Source: Sphingomonas sp. Leaf343
GTDB lineage: Bacteria > Pseudomonadota > Alphaproteobacteria > Sphingomonadales > Sphingomonadaceae
Assembly: GCF_001423765.1 (NCBI RefSeq)
Contig: NZ_LMPG01000001.1
Coordinates: 928,825 to 992,824, forward strand
DNA length: 64,000 nt
Direction: 5' to 3'
Shown: positions 39,431 to 48,050 of the stretch, in pieces
Position numbering within the stretch: position 1 is the stretch's first letter
How the letters are laid out: every line of letters begins with the position of its first letter
Notes under the pieces: generated by a model
What the model saw: only the letters and a program-made list of their open reading frames with translations
The model's database searches: none
Told to the model about the DNA's origin: nothing
Translations under genes and position numbers: made by a program

Positions 39431-39609
39431 GATCGATACATCCGTCGCTAGAGAGCGACCGGACCATGGATCGGACAAGGTTAAGGGCGTGTTATGGTTA
39501 CTGATCCGTGCGTCGCACCACACTTGTGCCGCGAAGGTCGGCATCTATAGGCACGATCCGTTAAGGGCGCAGTAGCTACGGATGCTCTAAGCGGAATCGA
39601 GGCTGGACG

Positions 39610-41067
39610 GTGACGGACGACGGCCCTGCGCGATCGCGCAAGGGGACCAAAATCTATATGGCGGGTGTCGGCGTTGCGCAGGTGTGTGCGCTGCTTCGCT
39701 ATACGTTGCTGGCACGATTGCTCGGTCCGGAACAGCTTGGCCTCGCCGTCACGCTCATCCTGACGGCGCAGTTCTTCGACTCGGTCAGCGACAGCGGCAG
39801 CGACCGGTTCCTCGTTCAGGACGAACATGGCGATGACCCGCGCGCGCAATCGCTGGTGCAGCTGTTGTCGGTCGCGAGGGGTTTCGCGATCGCCGGTGCG
39901 CTGCTGGTTTTTGCAGGGCCGATCGCCTGGTTCTACAACGAACCCGGACTGACGGTCGGCCTGATGTGGCTGGGTCTCGCGCCGCTGATCGGAGGCTTCC
40001 TGCATTTCGACGTCCGGCGTTCGCAGCGGCATCACGACTTCCGCCGGGAAGGTGCGTCGATGATGATCGCGGAAGTCGCCAGCCTGGGTGCGATGATCGC
40101 AGCGGCATTGTGGACGCAGAGTTACGTCGCCGCCCTGGCAGGATTGACGGTGCGATCGCTGGCGCTGGTTCTGGTGTCGCAGTCGATGGCGGAGCGCCGC
40201 TATCGACTGGGCTATTCACGCGAACTCGCGCCTCGTCTCGCGCTGTTCGCGTTGCCGCTCATGCTCAACGGGCTGGTGCTGTTCCTGTCGGGGCAGGGCG
40301 ACAGGCTTCTGGTCGGCAGTCAGCTCGGCATCGTCGAGCTGGGCAGATATTCGGCGGTCATGCTGCTCATCTACTTCCCCAGCGCGACGCTGATGAAATA
40401 TCTCCATACGATGCAGATGCCGATCATCGTCCGCGCGAGGGCGTCTCGCGCGACGCTGGAGGAGGCGATCGACACGATGGCGGGCGAGGCGCTGCTGGTG
40501 TCGCTCGCCATGTTGGCGGGTTTCGCCATCATCGCGCCGGTCGCCGCACCCTTTCTGTTCGGTGCACGCTTCGCGCAACCCCCCGTCATCATCGCATTGA
40601 TCGGCGTGCTGCAAGTCGCCCGCTTCATCCGCATCTGGCCCACGACATCCGCCCTCGCTCTCGGCAACAGCCGGGTCGTCCTGGCCGGCAATCTGATACG
40701 CATGATGACCTATCCCGCCGCGTTCGCGGGTTTGTGGACGATCGGCGGTCTCGAGGGCCTGACGCTGGGGATTGCGGTCGCCGAGCTTGCCGGTATCGCC
40801 ATCATCGTGGCGATGACGAACAAAGCGCTGGGCATGCGGACAGGCGTCGACGCGGGGCGCGTTCTGATGCTGGTTCTGGCAAGTGTCGCGGTGACGGGCT
40901 CCGCCTGGATGATGCAGCGATATCCGGGCATGGCCGCATGGAGCAGTTGTGCGCTGACCGCGATGGTGTTCGGCGTTCTGGCGTGGCGTGAGCGGAAGGT
41001 CGTCTTTCGACTTTACGAGACGGTCGCGATGTGGCGGATGGCGTCCGCGAAGGGGGCAGGCAGATGA
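39610..41067 (+). CDS. Wzx-like lipid-linked repeat unit flippase
   Basis: The product is 485 residues with about 12 hydrophobic segments spread along the whole length and a GTG start. The early motif (YMAGVGVAQVCALLRYTLLARLLGPEQLG) is characteristic of polysaccharide_synt/MurJ-type flippases. It should move the undecaprenyl-linked repeat unit to the periplasmic face. Its stop overlaps the next gene by four bases. Confidence 0.85.
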   Translation: MTDDGPARSRKGTKIYMAGVGVAQVCALLRYTLLARLLGPEQLGLAVTLILTAQFFDSVSDSGSDRFLVQDEHGDDPRAQSLVQLLSVARGFAIAGALLVFAGPIAWFYNEPGLTVGLMWLGLAPLIGGFLHFDVRRSQRHHDFRREGASMMIAEVASLGAMIAAALWTQSYVAALAGLTVRSLALVLVSQSMAERRYRLGYSRELAPRLALFALPLMLNGLVLFLSGQGDRLLVGSQLGIVELGRYSAVMLLIYFPSATLMKYLHTMQMPIIVRARASRATLEEAIDTMAGEALLVSLAMLAGFAIIAPVAAPFLFGARFAQPPVIIALIGVLQVARFIRIWPTTSALALGNSRVVLAGNLIRMMTYPAAFAGLWTIGGLEGLTLGIAVAELAGIAIIVAMTNKALGMRTGVDAGRVLMLVLASVAVTGSAWMMQRYPGMAAWSSCALTAMVFGVLAWRERKVVFRLYETVAMWRMASAKGAGR

Positions 41068-42746
41068 GCAGTTTGGCGCGGCGCGTGCCGTTGGACCGGT
41101 TGTCGGATCTGGTCGCCACCATCAGGCGACGGTGGGCCGGCGACGGCGATCGTCCCGCTCCGGCGATCGGACGCTATGTCCATGCGTCCTGGTTTCGCCG
41201 TCATCGCATACTCTGCTTCGTGGCGCTGACGCTCTTCTCGATCCTCTATGGCTTTTCGTTCGCCATTCTGGGGCGTTATCTCCTGGTGCAGCTGACGGCA
41301 CCCTTGCTGGTGCTTGGCTGCATCGTCCTGTGGGTGCTGCCGGACGCCGGCGCGGCGCCCGTGCGCGCCTTGGGTGCGAGCCTGATGGCGTTCATGTTCG
41401 CGCTGCTCTGCTGGCCGGATTACATCGCGTTCGCGGTGCCAGGGCTGCCCTGGGTCACGGCGACCCGCCTGTTCGGAGTGCCGATGGTGCTCATCATGCT
41501 CTATTGCATGGCGACATCGTCGGCGTTCCGCGACAGGATCTGGGATATCATCAACGTCGCTCCGGAAATCTGGAAGCTCTTCGTCGCCTTCAACGTCCTT
41601 GCCGCGCTGTCGATCGCGCTGTCCGACAACATCCCGGCATCGATCAACAAGTTCGTGATCGCCCAGGTATCCTGGACGACGGTATTCTTCGCGGCTTGCT
41701 ACATCTTCACGGAACCGGGCCGCATCAAGCGGATGGCGGCGTATCTGTGGGGCATCACGATCTATTGCTGTCTCATCGGCCTGTACGAAATCCGCTATGA
41801 GAAACTGCCATGGGCCGGTCGGATTCCGTCGTTCCTGAAGATCGAAGACGAGCAGGTTCTGCGCGTGCTCGCGGGCCTGTCGCGCGCGGCGAGCGGCGTC
41901 TACCGCGTCCAGAGCAAATTCGGCATCAGCCTGTCGTTGGGGGAGTTTTTCGGCCTCGCATTGCCGTTTATCCTGCATCTGATCGTCAACACGAAGACGA
42001 TGTGGGTCCGCCTGCTGGGTGTTGTCACGCTGGCGATGGTGTTCGTCGTCACGCTCCGCACCGATTCGCGGCTGGCATTCATCGGGTTCATCGTCGCGCT
42101 ACTGCTCTATGCCCTGTACTGGTCGTTCACGTACTGGCGGACGAACCGGCAGAGCATTTTCGCCGCCGCGCTCATGCTTGCCTATCCTGCCGGGCTGGTT
42201 GCCTTCATCACGCTGGCGTTCGCCTGGCGGCGGCTGGAGCGTTTGATCCTTGGCGGCGGCGCGCAACAGGCGAGCACGGATAGTCGTAAAGACCAATATG
42301 CGATGGGCTGGCGTATCCTCAAGCACAATCCTATCGGACACGGGATCGGGGAAGCGGCGACGACGCTGGGCTACCGCGTTCAGGACGGTACCCTGACGAT
42401 CGACACCTATTACCTCGCCGTCGCCCTGGAATATGGTGTGCTGGGTTTCGTCATCTATTATGCCATGTTCCTGTTCGGTATCGCGCGGGCGGCAAGTCTT
42501 GGTATGAAAACCAAGGATCCGGAGATCGTCTTCATCGTCCCGACCTGTATCGCGCTGGTCAACTTCTTCATCAGCAAATCGGTCTTCAGCCAGCAGGAAA
42601 ATCACCCTCTGGCATTCCTGTTACTGGGGATCGTGGTGGCGCTGTCCTGGCGACAGCGGATAATGCTGCAGGAGGTCGGCGCGGTGCCGCCGCCACGCGC
42701 GACAGTGGTGGGCGCGACCTACCGCGCCATGCCGCGCATCGTCTAG
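41064..42746 (+). CDS. Wzy-like O-antigen/EPS polymerase
   Basis: The product is 560 residues with about 12 hydrophobic segments and a periplasmic loop including GWRILKHNPIGHGIGEAA, as in the O-antigen polymerase/ligase superfamily (Wzy_C). It should polymerise repeat units using the chain-length protein encoded at 30700. The ATG overlaps the flippase stop (ATGA) and is preceded by AGGGGGCAGG. Confidence 0.83.
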   Translation: MSSLARRVPLDRLSDLVATIRRRWAGDGDRPAPAIGRYVHASWFRRHRILCFVALTLFSILYGFSFAILGRYLLVQLTAPLLVLGCIVLWVLPDAGAAPVRALGASLMAFMFALLCWPDYIAFAVPGLPWVTATRLFGVPMVLIMLYCMATSSAFRDRIWDIINVAPEIWKLFVAFNVLAALSIALSDNIPASINKFVIAQVSWTTVFFAACYIFTEPGRIKRMAAYLWGITIYCCLIGLYEIRYEKLPWAGRIPSFLKIEDEQVLRVLAGLSRAASGVYRVQSKFGISLSLGEFFGLALPFILHLIVNTKTMWVRLLGVVTLAMVFVVTLRTDSRLAFIGFIVALLLYALYWSFTYWRTNRQSIFAAALMLAYPAGLVAFITLAFAWRRLERLILGGGAQQASTDSRKDQYAMGWRILKHNPIGHGIGEAATTLGYRVQDGTLTIDTYYLAVALEYGVLGFVIYYAMFLFGIARAASLGMKTKDPEIVFIVPTCIALVNFFISKSVFSQQENHPLAFLLLGIVVALSWRQRIMLQEVGAVPPPRATVVGATYRAMPRIV

Positions 42747-42751
42747 AATGC

Positions 42752-42800
42752 TGGAACGTCAGCCGACCTGCGTGTCGGCGGACGTTCCAACTTTCGGAAC
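42752..42800 (+). terminator. Overlapping hairpins between polymerase and spike genes
   Basis: Hairpin A has a 9-bp outer stem (42752-42760 with 42781-42789) and a 6-bp inner stem (42762-42767 with 42774-42779). A second hairpin, GTTCC with GGAAC (42784-42800), shares bases with A and excludes it. Mutually exclusive stems look like an attenuator. No T-tract follows. Confidence 0.5.
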
Positions 42801-42864
42801 ATGGCACTTGCGTTGTTGGAAGCGGGTTGAGAGAACAAAAGGGCAACAAAGATGGAGATCATCA

Positions 42865-43122
42865 ATGCCCGATCCGTTCGCGAGTTTCGTCAACAATCCC
42901 TCCGCGCCGGCCGTGCGGTTCGTGCCGGTGGTCAAGGCGGAGGCCGATCTGCCCGGCGGCACCTGCAAGGCGTTGCTCGTCGGGTCGGCGGGCACGGCCA
43001 ATCTCGTCGATGCGGACGGAGGTATCCGCGCAGCGGTGCCGTTGCAGCAGGGCTATAATCCGCTGCGCTGCGTCCGGGTGGCGACCGGTGGCACCGCCAC
43101 CGATATCTGGGCGCTGTATTAA
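42865..43122 (+). CDS. Spike-base protein (RCAP_Rcc01079-like)
   Basis: The product is 85 residues, with a GGAG ribosome site eight bases before the ATG. The sequence (start MPDPFASFVNNPSAPA, middle ALLVGSAGTANLVDADGG, end RCVRVATGGTATDIWALY) closely resembles the small spike-base proteins of gene-transfer agents and tailed phages in alphaproteobacteria, the family named after a Rhodobacter capsulatus GTA gene. In GTAs, head spikes bind the recipient's capsule polysaccharide. Here it lies inside an EPS locus with no other phage gene near. Its stop (TAATG) overlaps the next gene. Confidence 0.75.
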   Translation: MPDPFASFVNNPSAPAVRFVPVVKAEADLPGGTCKALLVGSAGTANLVDADGGIRAAVPLQQGYNPLRCVRVATGGTATDIWALY

Positions 43123-45119
43123 TGTTCGGCCTCGGTCTCGGCCTGGCCGATGCGGCGGCCGTCCTGCGCCGGGGCGCGGATGGCGGTACGGTGCAGGCGC
43201 CGCTGGCGGTCGCCCGGCCTCCGTTCGCCATCGCGCAGCCCTGGAACCTGTGGGGCGACAGCACGACCTTCGGGGTGGGTGCGCCGGGCGGATCGGACTA
43301 TCCGCAGCTTCTTCGCACGATGGCGACGACGGGCGGCGGTGCGCCGGCGGGCGTCGCCTGTCATCTGGGTGCGCCGAACGACGGGACGCGGACGGGCGTG
43401 TGCAATGGCGGCGTGTCGGCGGAGAACAGCGCCGGCATCGGCGCGCGCGTCGCGACGCTCGCGGGCGGCAGTAACGCTGCGGAAATGCAGCGTCCGCAGA
43501 TCTTTTCCGGCGGCCTCAACAACTACAATGCGGGCGTTCCCGGCTGGTCGCGCAACTGGCCGGCGCAGGTCCTGTCCGATCTCGGGCTCGCCGCGGCACG
43601 GATCGGCGGCGGGCGGGACTGGTTCCACATCCTCGCGCCGTCGGAGGACAATCGCAGCGACGGCATGGTCGAGGGCGCGTCGCACGTCCATCACCGCCGC
43701 GCGATGACGGCGGCGCACGACCGTCGCATCCTGAACTTCCAGCGTTACGCGCGCGACCATCCCGATCCTGTCGCGATCTCGGGATATGATATCGTGCAGG
43801 CGGGGACGAACGGAGCGATCCCGATATCCCTGCGCGGCACCAGCACCTCGGTCGCGACACCGGCTTATTGCGATGCGCCGCCGATCGTCGTCGCCGGCGT
43901 GCCGACGGACCTGCTGCAGGAAGACGGGCAGATCGCGTGGAACAGCACGGCGTTGACCGTTCATCGCAAGCTGGGGGCCAGCGGCGGCGGATCGTGGCAG
44001 GCGGTCGACGTCAAGCATTTCTCGGCCGCCGGCAATGCCCTGATGGCGCGGATGGTCGGCGATGCGATGATGGCGAGCGAAGGCACGGGGCCGCCCTTCG
44101 CCTCGCCCTGCGAGTTGCTGACGACGGTCGATGTTCCGGTCGGTGCGATTGTCGGACGGCTGCCCCATACCGGGACGGCAACGACGATGGCGCTGACGGT
44201 CGATCGTGCGGGCATCGTTCCGCTGACCACTCTGGCGATCGCGGCGGACGGCGCGATCACGCGGACCGGAGCGGGAACGCTGATGCCGGGGATGCAAACC
44301 GTCTATGCCTGGACGGGCAATGCCGCCGGCACCCTGCGGACACCGCTCGACCTCTATGTCGATGCGGCGACGGGCGTTCCACCCGCGCGCTTCACGGTCG
44401 GCGGCACAGGGATCGCGCTGTACGGGCGGGAGAGCCACGGTTTGCCGAACGGGCAGCAGATCGCCGGCGCGATGCTGGTGCGGGTCGATACGCTGGCGAC
44501 CGCCCCGTTTCTCGTCAATCTGACCAAGGGACCTGGCGGGCAGACGAGCTTCGCCGTGAAAGTGCTGGTCGATGGACGCCTGTCGTTCGTGGGCAACAAC
44601 AATTCGGCGACCACGACGCTGGGCGTGAACCTCATCATGGCGACCGGGCAGGGGATCGCGGCGGGCGCGTGGACGTGGATCCTCTTCTCGCTCGATTTCG
44701 CGGCAGGGACGGCCAGCATATGGTTCAACGATACCGCCAGAACGCCGGGCGCGTTTCCCGGATCGGGCGCGGCCGGGGGCAGTTTCAACTTTTCCGATAC
44801 GTCGCCCCTGTTCTACGCCGCACGACCGCCCCAGCAGCTGGACGATGGGCTGAACGTGTTGAAGGGCGGGTTCGGGCCGCTGTTGCTGTTCGCGGGTGCG
44901 ATCGACTGGAGCATCGCGGCCAACCGTCGGGCCTTGTTCGACACCGGGGGCCTGCCGGTGGCGAGGATGCCTTTCTCCCCGGTGGCGGGTGTCACGCCGC
45001 ATTTCGACACCAGTGGCGGGATCGGCCGGTTCCTGTGGGGGTGCGCCGACCCGACCAATCCGCAGACGTTGCTGGTGCCGTCGTGGCGGGCACGGTCGTT
45101 GCTGGCGGTCGTGGGCTGA
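43122..45119 (+). CDS. SGNH-hydrolase plus LamG-like spike protein
   Basis: The product is 665 residues. The N-terminal part has an SGNH layout: block I LWGDSTTFGVG (Ser47), an Asn in AGTNG (Asn230), and the final block DVKHFSAAG (Asp296, His299). The SGNH fold is used by carbohydrate esterases. The C-terminal part (about residues 425-620) reads as a LamG/concanavalin-like jelly roll. It directly follows the spike-base gene with a one-base overlap, so the two make a unit. It could bind and deacylate the surface polysaccharide. No signal peptide is obvious; how it leaves the cell is unclear. Confidence 0.75.
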   Translation: MFGLGLGLADAAAVLRRGADGGTVQAPLAVARPPFAIAQPWNLWGDSTTFGVGAPGGSDYPQLLRTMATTGGGAPAGVACHLGAPNDGTRTGVCNGGVSAENSAGIGARVATLAGGSNAAEMQRPQIFSGGLNNYNAGVPGWSRNWPAQVLSDLGLAAARIGGGRDWFHILAPSEDNRSDGMVEGASHVHHRRAMTAAHDRRILNFQRYARDHPDPVAISGYDIVQAGTNGAIPISLRGTSTSVATPAYCDAPPIVVAGVPTDLLQEDGQIAWNSTALTVHRKLGASGGGSWQAVDVKHFSAAGNALMARMVGDAMMASEGTGPPFASPCELLTTVDVPVGAIVGRLPHTGTATTMALTVDRAGIVPLTTLAIAADGAITRTGAGTLMPGMQTVYAWTGNAAGTLRTPLDLYVDAATGVPPARFTVGGTGIALYGRESHGLPNGQQIAGAMLVRVDTLATAPFLVNLTKGPGGQTSFAVKVLVDGRLSFVGNNNSATTTLGVNLIMATGQGIAAGAWTWILFSLDFAAGTASIWFNDTARTPGAFPGSGAAGGSFNFSDTSPLFYAARPPQQLDDGLNVLKGGFGPLLLFAGAIDWSIAANRRALFDTGGLPVARMPFSPVAGVTPHFDTSGGIGRFLWGCADPTNPQTLLVPSWRARSLLAVVG

Positions 45120-45275
45120 ACCGCTATGGAGGGTTTCGTAAACTCTCGGGCATAAGAGTGCGCCCGGAGTGGTTGATCGGGGCATGGCGTATAGGCGTCT
45201 GGAGCATCGGGTGCCGATTGCCTGCGCTTGGCCGCGGCACTAAGTACCGGGCGGGCGGAATTTTAGGGGCTGTAC

Positions 45276-45512
45276 GTGGAAACGATCTACGACTGGGTGA
45301 CGATCGCGCTGTTCGCAGGATTGATCGTGCTGTTTCTGCAGCGGTCCACCGCGGAGGAACCGAGCGATCGCATGATCGAGTATCTGCCGCCCGCGATCGG
45401 TTGCGCGCTGGGCAACTATCTGGGCAATCACGATCAGCATATTCTGGCGATACTCGTGATCGCGGCGGTGCCCGTCTACACATGGTTCGTGTTGAAGCCC
45501 TTTGCGCGTTGA
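45276..45512 (+). CDS. XrtV sorting system accessory protein
   Basis: The product is 78 residues with a GTG start and AGGGG seven bases upstream. Two hydrophobic helices (VTIALFAGLIVLFLQ and ILAILVIAAVPVYTWFVL) flank a loop with PPAIGCALGNYLGNHDQH. It resembles the small membrane protein that accompanies exosortase V in sphingomonads. Its exact role is not known. Confidence 0.75.
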   Translation: METIYDWVTIALFAGLIVLFLQRSTAEEPSDRMIEYLPPAIGCALGNYLGNHDQHILAILVIAAVPVYTWFVLKPFAR

Positions 45513-45560
45513 TCCTCCTGTCGGGCGGCGCGTGATGGCCGATATCGAGGAGTAACGTCA

Positions 45561-46886
45561 TTGAGTTGGTGGGGAAAACTGATCGGCCGGAAGGGTGCGG
45601 CCGATGCGCCGGCGCCGGCGTCGCGGCCCGTCCGTCCGCGTCCGCCGATGGCGGCGAGCACGCGTGACAATGCGGCGGACAGTCTGTTGCCGCGCTTCCG
45701 CGCGTCCGCGGTCGACCAGCTCGATCCGCGACGGGGCTCTGACGCCGGCGGCGCGCGCGTCCGGTTGCGCGACGCGTTCACGCCGTCCCAGCCGGTCGTC
45801 GATCCGCACATGTTCGCCGGGAGGGCCGCCCTGCTGACCAGTCTGATCCGCGCGATCGAGGATCAGAAGCTGCACGTGGTGCTGTATGGCGACCGGGGCA
45901 TCGGCAAGACGTCGATGCTGCACGTGCTGTCGCGGCAGGCTACCGAGGCTCGCTATCTGGTGCGCTACGCGTCGTGCGGAGAGGAGACGAGCTTCGGCGA
46001 CCTGTTCCGCTGCGTGGCGGCCGACGTGCCGCTGCTGTTCCATGGCGATTACAAGCCCACGTCGGATGCAATCGAAAAGGGTGCCAGGCTCGGCGACCTG
46101 CTGCCGCCCGGCGAGGTGACGCCACGACAGGTCAGCGACCTGTTCGCCCGCTTGCAGGGAACGCGCCTGCTCGTGATCCTCGACGAATTCGATCGCAGCC
46201 CTGCGGGCGATTTCCGCCGTCAGGTCGCCGAACTCATCAAGACGTTGTCCGACCGGTCCGTGCGGGTGCAGATCGTGATCGCCGGCGTTGCCGCCAACCT
46301 GACGGAATTGCTGGAACATATTCCCTCGATCCGGCGCAACATCGTCGGCCTGCCGGTGACGAGCATGTCGCGCGAGGAGGTCGGCATGCTGATCCGCAAC
46401 GGTGAGCGCGCCAGCGGCCTGACTTACGGCGACGAGGCGGTGGAGATGATTACGTCGCTGGCCGCGGGGTCGCCCTATCTGGCCGGCCTGCTGGGGCAGC
46501 ATGCCGGGTTGGCCGCGCTCGACCGGGAGAGCATGACCGTCGAGCCGCAGGATGCGCGACTGGCGATCACGCGGGCGTGCGACGAGATCGTCAACCGCAT
46601 TTCCGAACGCAGCCGGTTCGCGATCGCCCAGAACGAGGCGCATTGGGATGCCCTCGCGCTGATGGCGCTGGCGGCGCTTCAGCGGGGCGGCCGGTTCGAT
46701 GGCGACGTGCTTACGCCGATCATGGCGGATGCCGGAGCGCGTGACGCGGTGATGGCCGCCGCGACCGCCGGAGGTCTGATCGAGCGAATCGAATCGGATC
46801 CGACCGGTCAGTCCCGGTTCATCGAAGAGGGCGTGCCGACCTATCTCTGGATGTCTCAGGCGGCACGGAGATTGGCGGCTGGCTGA
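45561..46886 (+). CDS. AAA/STAND-like ATPase of the XrtV locus
   Basis: The product is 441 residues from a TTG preceded by GAGGAG. After a variable, Pro/Arg-rich N-terminus it has Walker A GDRGIGKTS (Lys116), Walker B LLVILDEFD (Asp208/Glu209), a sensor region (VIAGVAANLTELL) and a helical C-terminal part, the layout of Orc/Cdc6-like or STAND AAA proteins. ATPases of this kind often lie beside exosortase genes. The start MSWWGKLIGRKG is unusual: the amphipathic tip could touch the membrane. Function unknown. Confidence 0.72.
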   Translation: MSWWGKLIGRKGAADAPAPASRPVRPRPPMAASTRDNAADSLLPRFRASAVDQLDPRRGSDAGGARVRLRDAFTPSQPVVDPHMFAGRAALLTSLIRAIEDQKLHVVLYGDRGIGKTSMLHVLSRQATEARYLVRYASCGEETSFGDLFRCVAADVPLLFHGDYKPTSDAIEKGARLGDLLPPGEVTPRQVSDLFARLQGTRLLVILDEFDRSPAGDFRRQVAELIKTLSDRSVRVQIVIAGVAANLTELLEHIPSIRRNIVGLPVTSMSREEVGMLIRNGERASGLTYGDEAVEMITSLAAGSPYLAGLLGQHAGLAALDRESMTVEPQDARLAITRACDEIVNRISERSRFAIAQNEAHWDALALMALAALQRGGRFDGDVLTPIMADAGARDAVMAAATAGGLIERIESDPTGQSRFIEEGVPTYLWMSQAARRLAAG

Positions 46887-46929
46887 GATCTGTCCCAAAA
46901 TCGGTCATTTCAGCCATCGGGCACGGTCG

Positions 46930-46935
46930 TTGACA
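46930..46935 (+). promoter_or_regulatory. Possible -35 element (TTGACA) for the PEP-CTERM gene
   Basis: TTGACA lies 133 bases upstream of the PEP-CTERM start, in an AT-richer patch after the AAA gene. No good -10 is evident at the expected distance, so this is a weak call. Confidence 0.3.
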
Positions 46936-47067
46936 AAGATTAATTCGACCTTGTCCATGTTGCCCGTCGCAACCGAAACGAGTATCATCGCGTTGCAGAC
47001 CTAGTGGGGTTTTGAAGGTTCCTCGGGATGTTCCCGACCCCGGTTCGCAAGGAAAAGGGAAAGATCC

Positions 47068-47628
47068 ATGACCAAGTTTGCATCTCTGGCGGCGGTAACG
47101 CTCGCCGCCACCGTGTCGATGGTGGCTCCGACGGTTGCGCAGGCTCAGACGGCAACTGGTCCGGGTATGGCCTACAACCTGTATTCGCCGACGGCGGGTT
47201 CGGGCACGTTCGGTAACAATGGCGGCTTGTCGGGCGTCTTCACGAATGTCTTCACGTTCGTCGTGACGCGCACCGGCGTGCTGAGCGCTGATTTCAGCAA
47301 CGCGTCGACCGGCAATGGCCTCGCGTCCGACATCGACTTCTCGAGCGGTGTTCTGACCGGCAACAACACGACGATCAACTTCACCCGCCTGCTGGGTGAG
47401 CCGCTGTCGACGATCGAAGTCTGGGGCATCGACCCGACGAATATCACGGCGGGCACCTACACGCTGACCGTTTCGGGCAACTCGTTCGGTACGATCGCTA
47501 CCTACGCGGGCAATTTCAACGTCAGCGCAGTTCCGGAGCCGGCTGCCTGGGCGCTGATGATGATCGGCGTCGGCGCGGTCGGTGGCGCGCTGCGCCGTCG
47601 CCAGCGCGTGAGCGTTCGCTTCGCCTGA
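47068..47628 (+). CDS. PEP-CTERM protein (FxDxF-like family)
   Basis: The product is 186 residues. It has a signal peptide (MTKFASLAAVTLAATVSMVA... cut near AQAQ), then a small beta-rich domain with repeated FTFVVTRTGVLSADF and DIDFSSGVLTG, similar to FxDxF PEP-CTERM proteins. It ends in VPEPAAWALMMIGVGAVG plus GALRRRQR, a textbook sorting signal with Arg-rich tail. It is a likely substrate of the exosortase encoded at 32764. It has its own strong terminator and, judging by the 181-base leader, its own promoter. GGAAAAGGGAAAG precedes the ATG. Confidence 0.88.
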   Translation: MTKFASLAAVTLAATVSMVAPTVAQAQTATGPGMAYNLYSPTAGSGTFGNNGGLSGVFTNVFTFVVTRTGVLSADFSNASTGNGLASDIDFSSGVLTGNNTTINFTRLLGEPLSTIEVWGIDPTNITAGTYTLTVSGNSFGTIATYAGNFNVSAVPEPAAWALMMIGVGAVGGALRRRQRVSVRFA

Positions 47629-47664
47629 AGCTCGTGACCATTCCGGTGCGCCGGAACGGTAATG

Positions 47665-47696
47665 AAATGGCCGCCTTCTCACGAAGGCGGCCATTT
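47665..47696 (+). terminator. Rho-independent terminator after the PEP-CTERM gene
   Basis: A 14-bp perfect stem (47665-47678 with 47683-47696) has a four-base loop (TCAC) and a run of T at its 3' side. It is the strongest terminator in the window. Confidence 0.9.
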
Positions 47697-48050
47697 TTGC
47701 GTTCGTAGCAGCGCAGGTATCGGCCAACGGACGATCGAGCGCCTTCTCTTGCTTATCCTGCGGGCATGTTGGCGGTAGCCTCTTCACCAGCGACGTCTTT
47801 GCCGGCGAAATCCGCGCCGGGGCGGGACGATCCGAACGACGCGGTTGCGATCTGGACAGGACACCAGCAATTCTGGAAGAGCTTCGGCCAGCGCTAGTCC
47901 TCACGTCGCTGGCGATAGGCGCGGTGACGGTCGCATCCGGTGGCTCTGCAAGGGTGCGCAAGCAGCCCGGAGGCATCGGTGGCTCGGGCATCGGACCATA
48001 TCGTCGCACCCCGATCACGACGCAATCCGCCCCTATTCCCGGGGCGAGCC
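47697..48050. other. Intergenic region between PEP-CTERM and GT2 genes
   Basis: About 350 bases between two convergent genes. Frames across it have no family-like sequence, and no promoter or repeat was recognised. Confidence 0.4.

Noticed and set aside
39431..39544. Longer start for the second ABC exporter at 39544
   Set aside because: The extra residues do not resemble type I exporters, which begin close to the first membrane helix; the upstream sequence is more likely leader for the divergent flippase gene.
42748..42864. Extending the spike-base gene to a start at 42748
   Set aside because: That would run through the hairpin after the polymerase gene; the ATG at 42865 has a proper ribosome site and begins at the conserved end of the family.
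42865..45119. A complete prophage around the spike genes
   Set aside because: No terminase, portal, capsid, tail, integrase or lysis gene is encoded on either side; the neighbours are EPS and exosortase genes.
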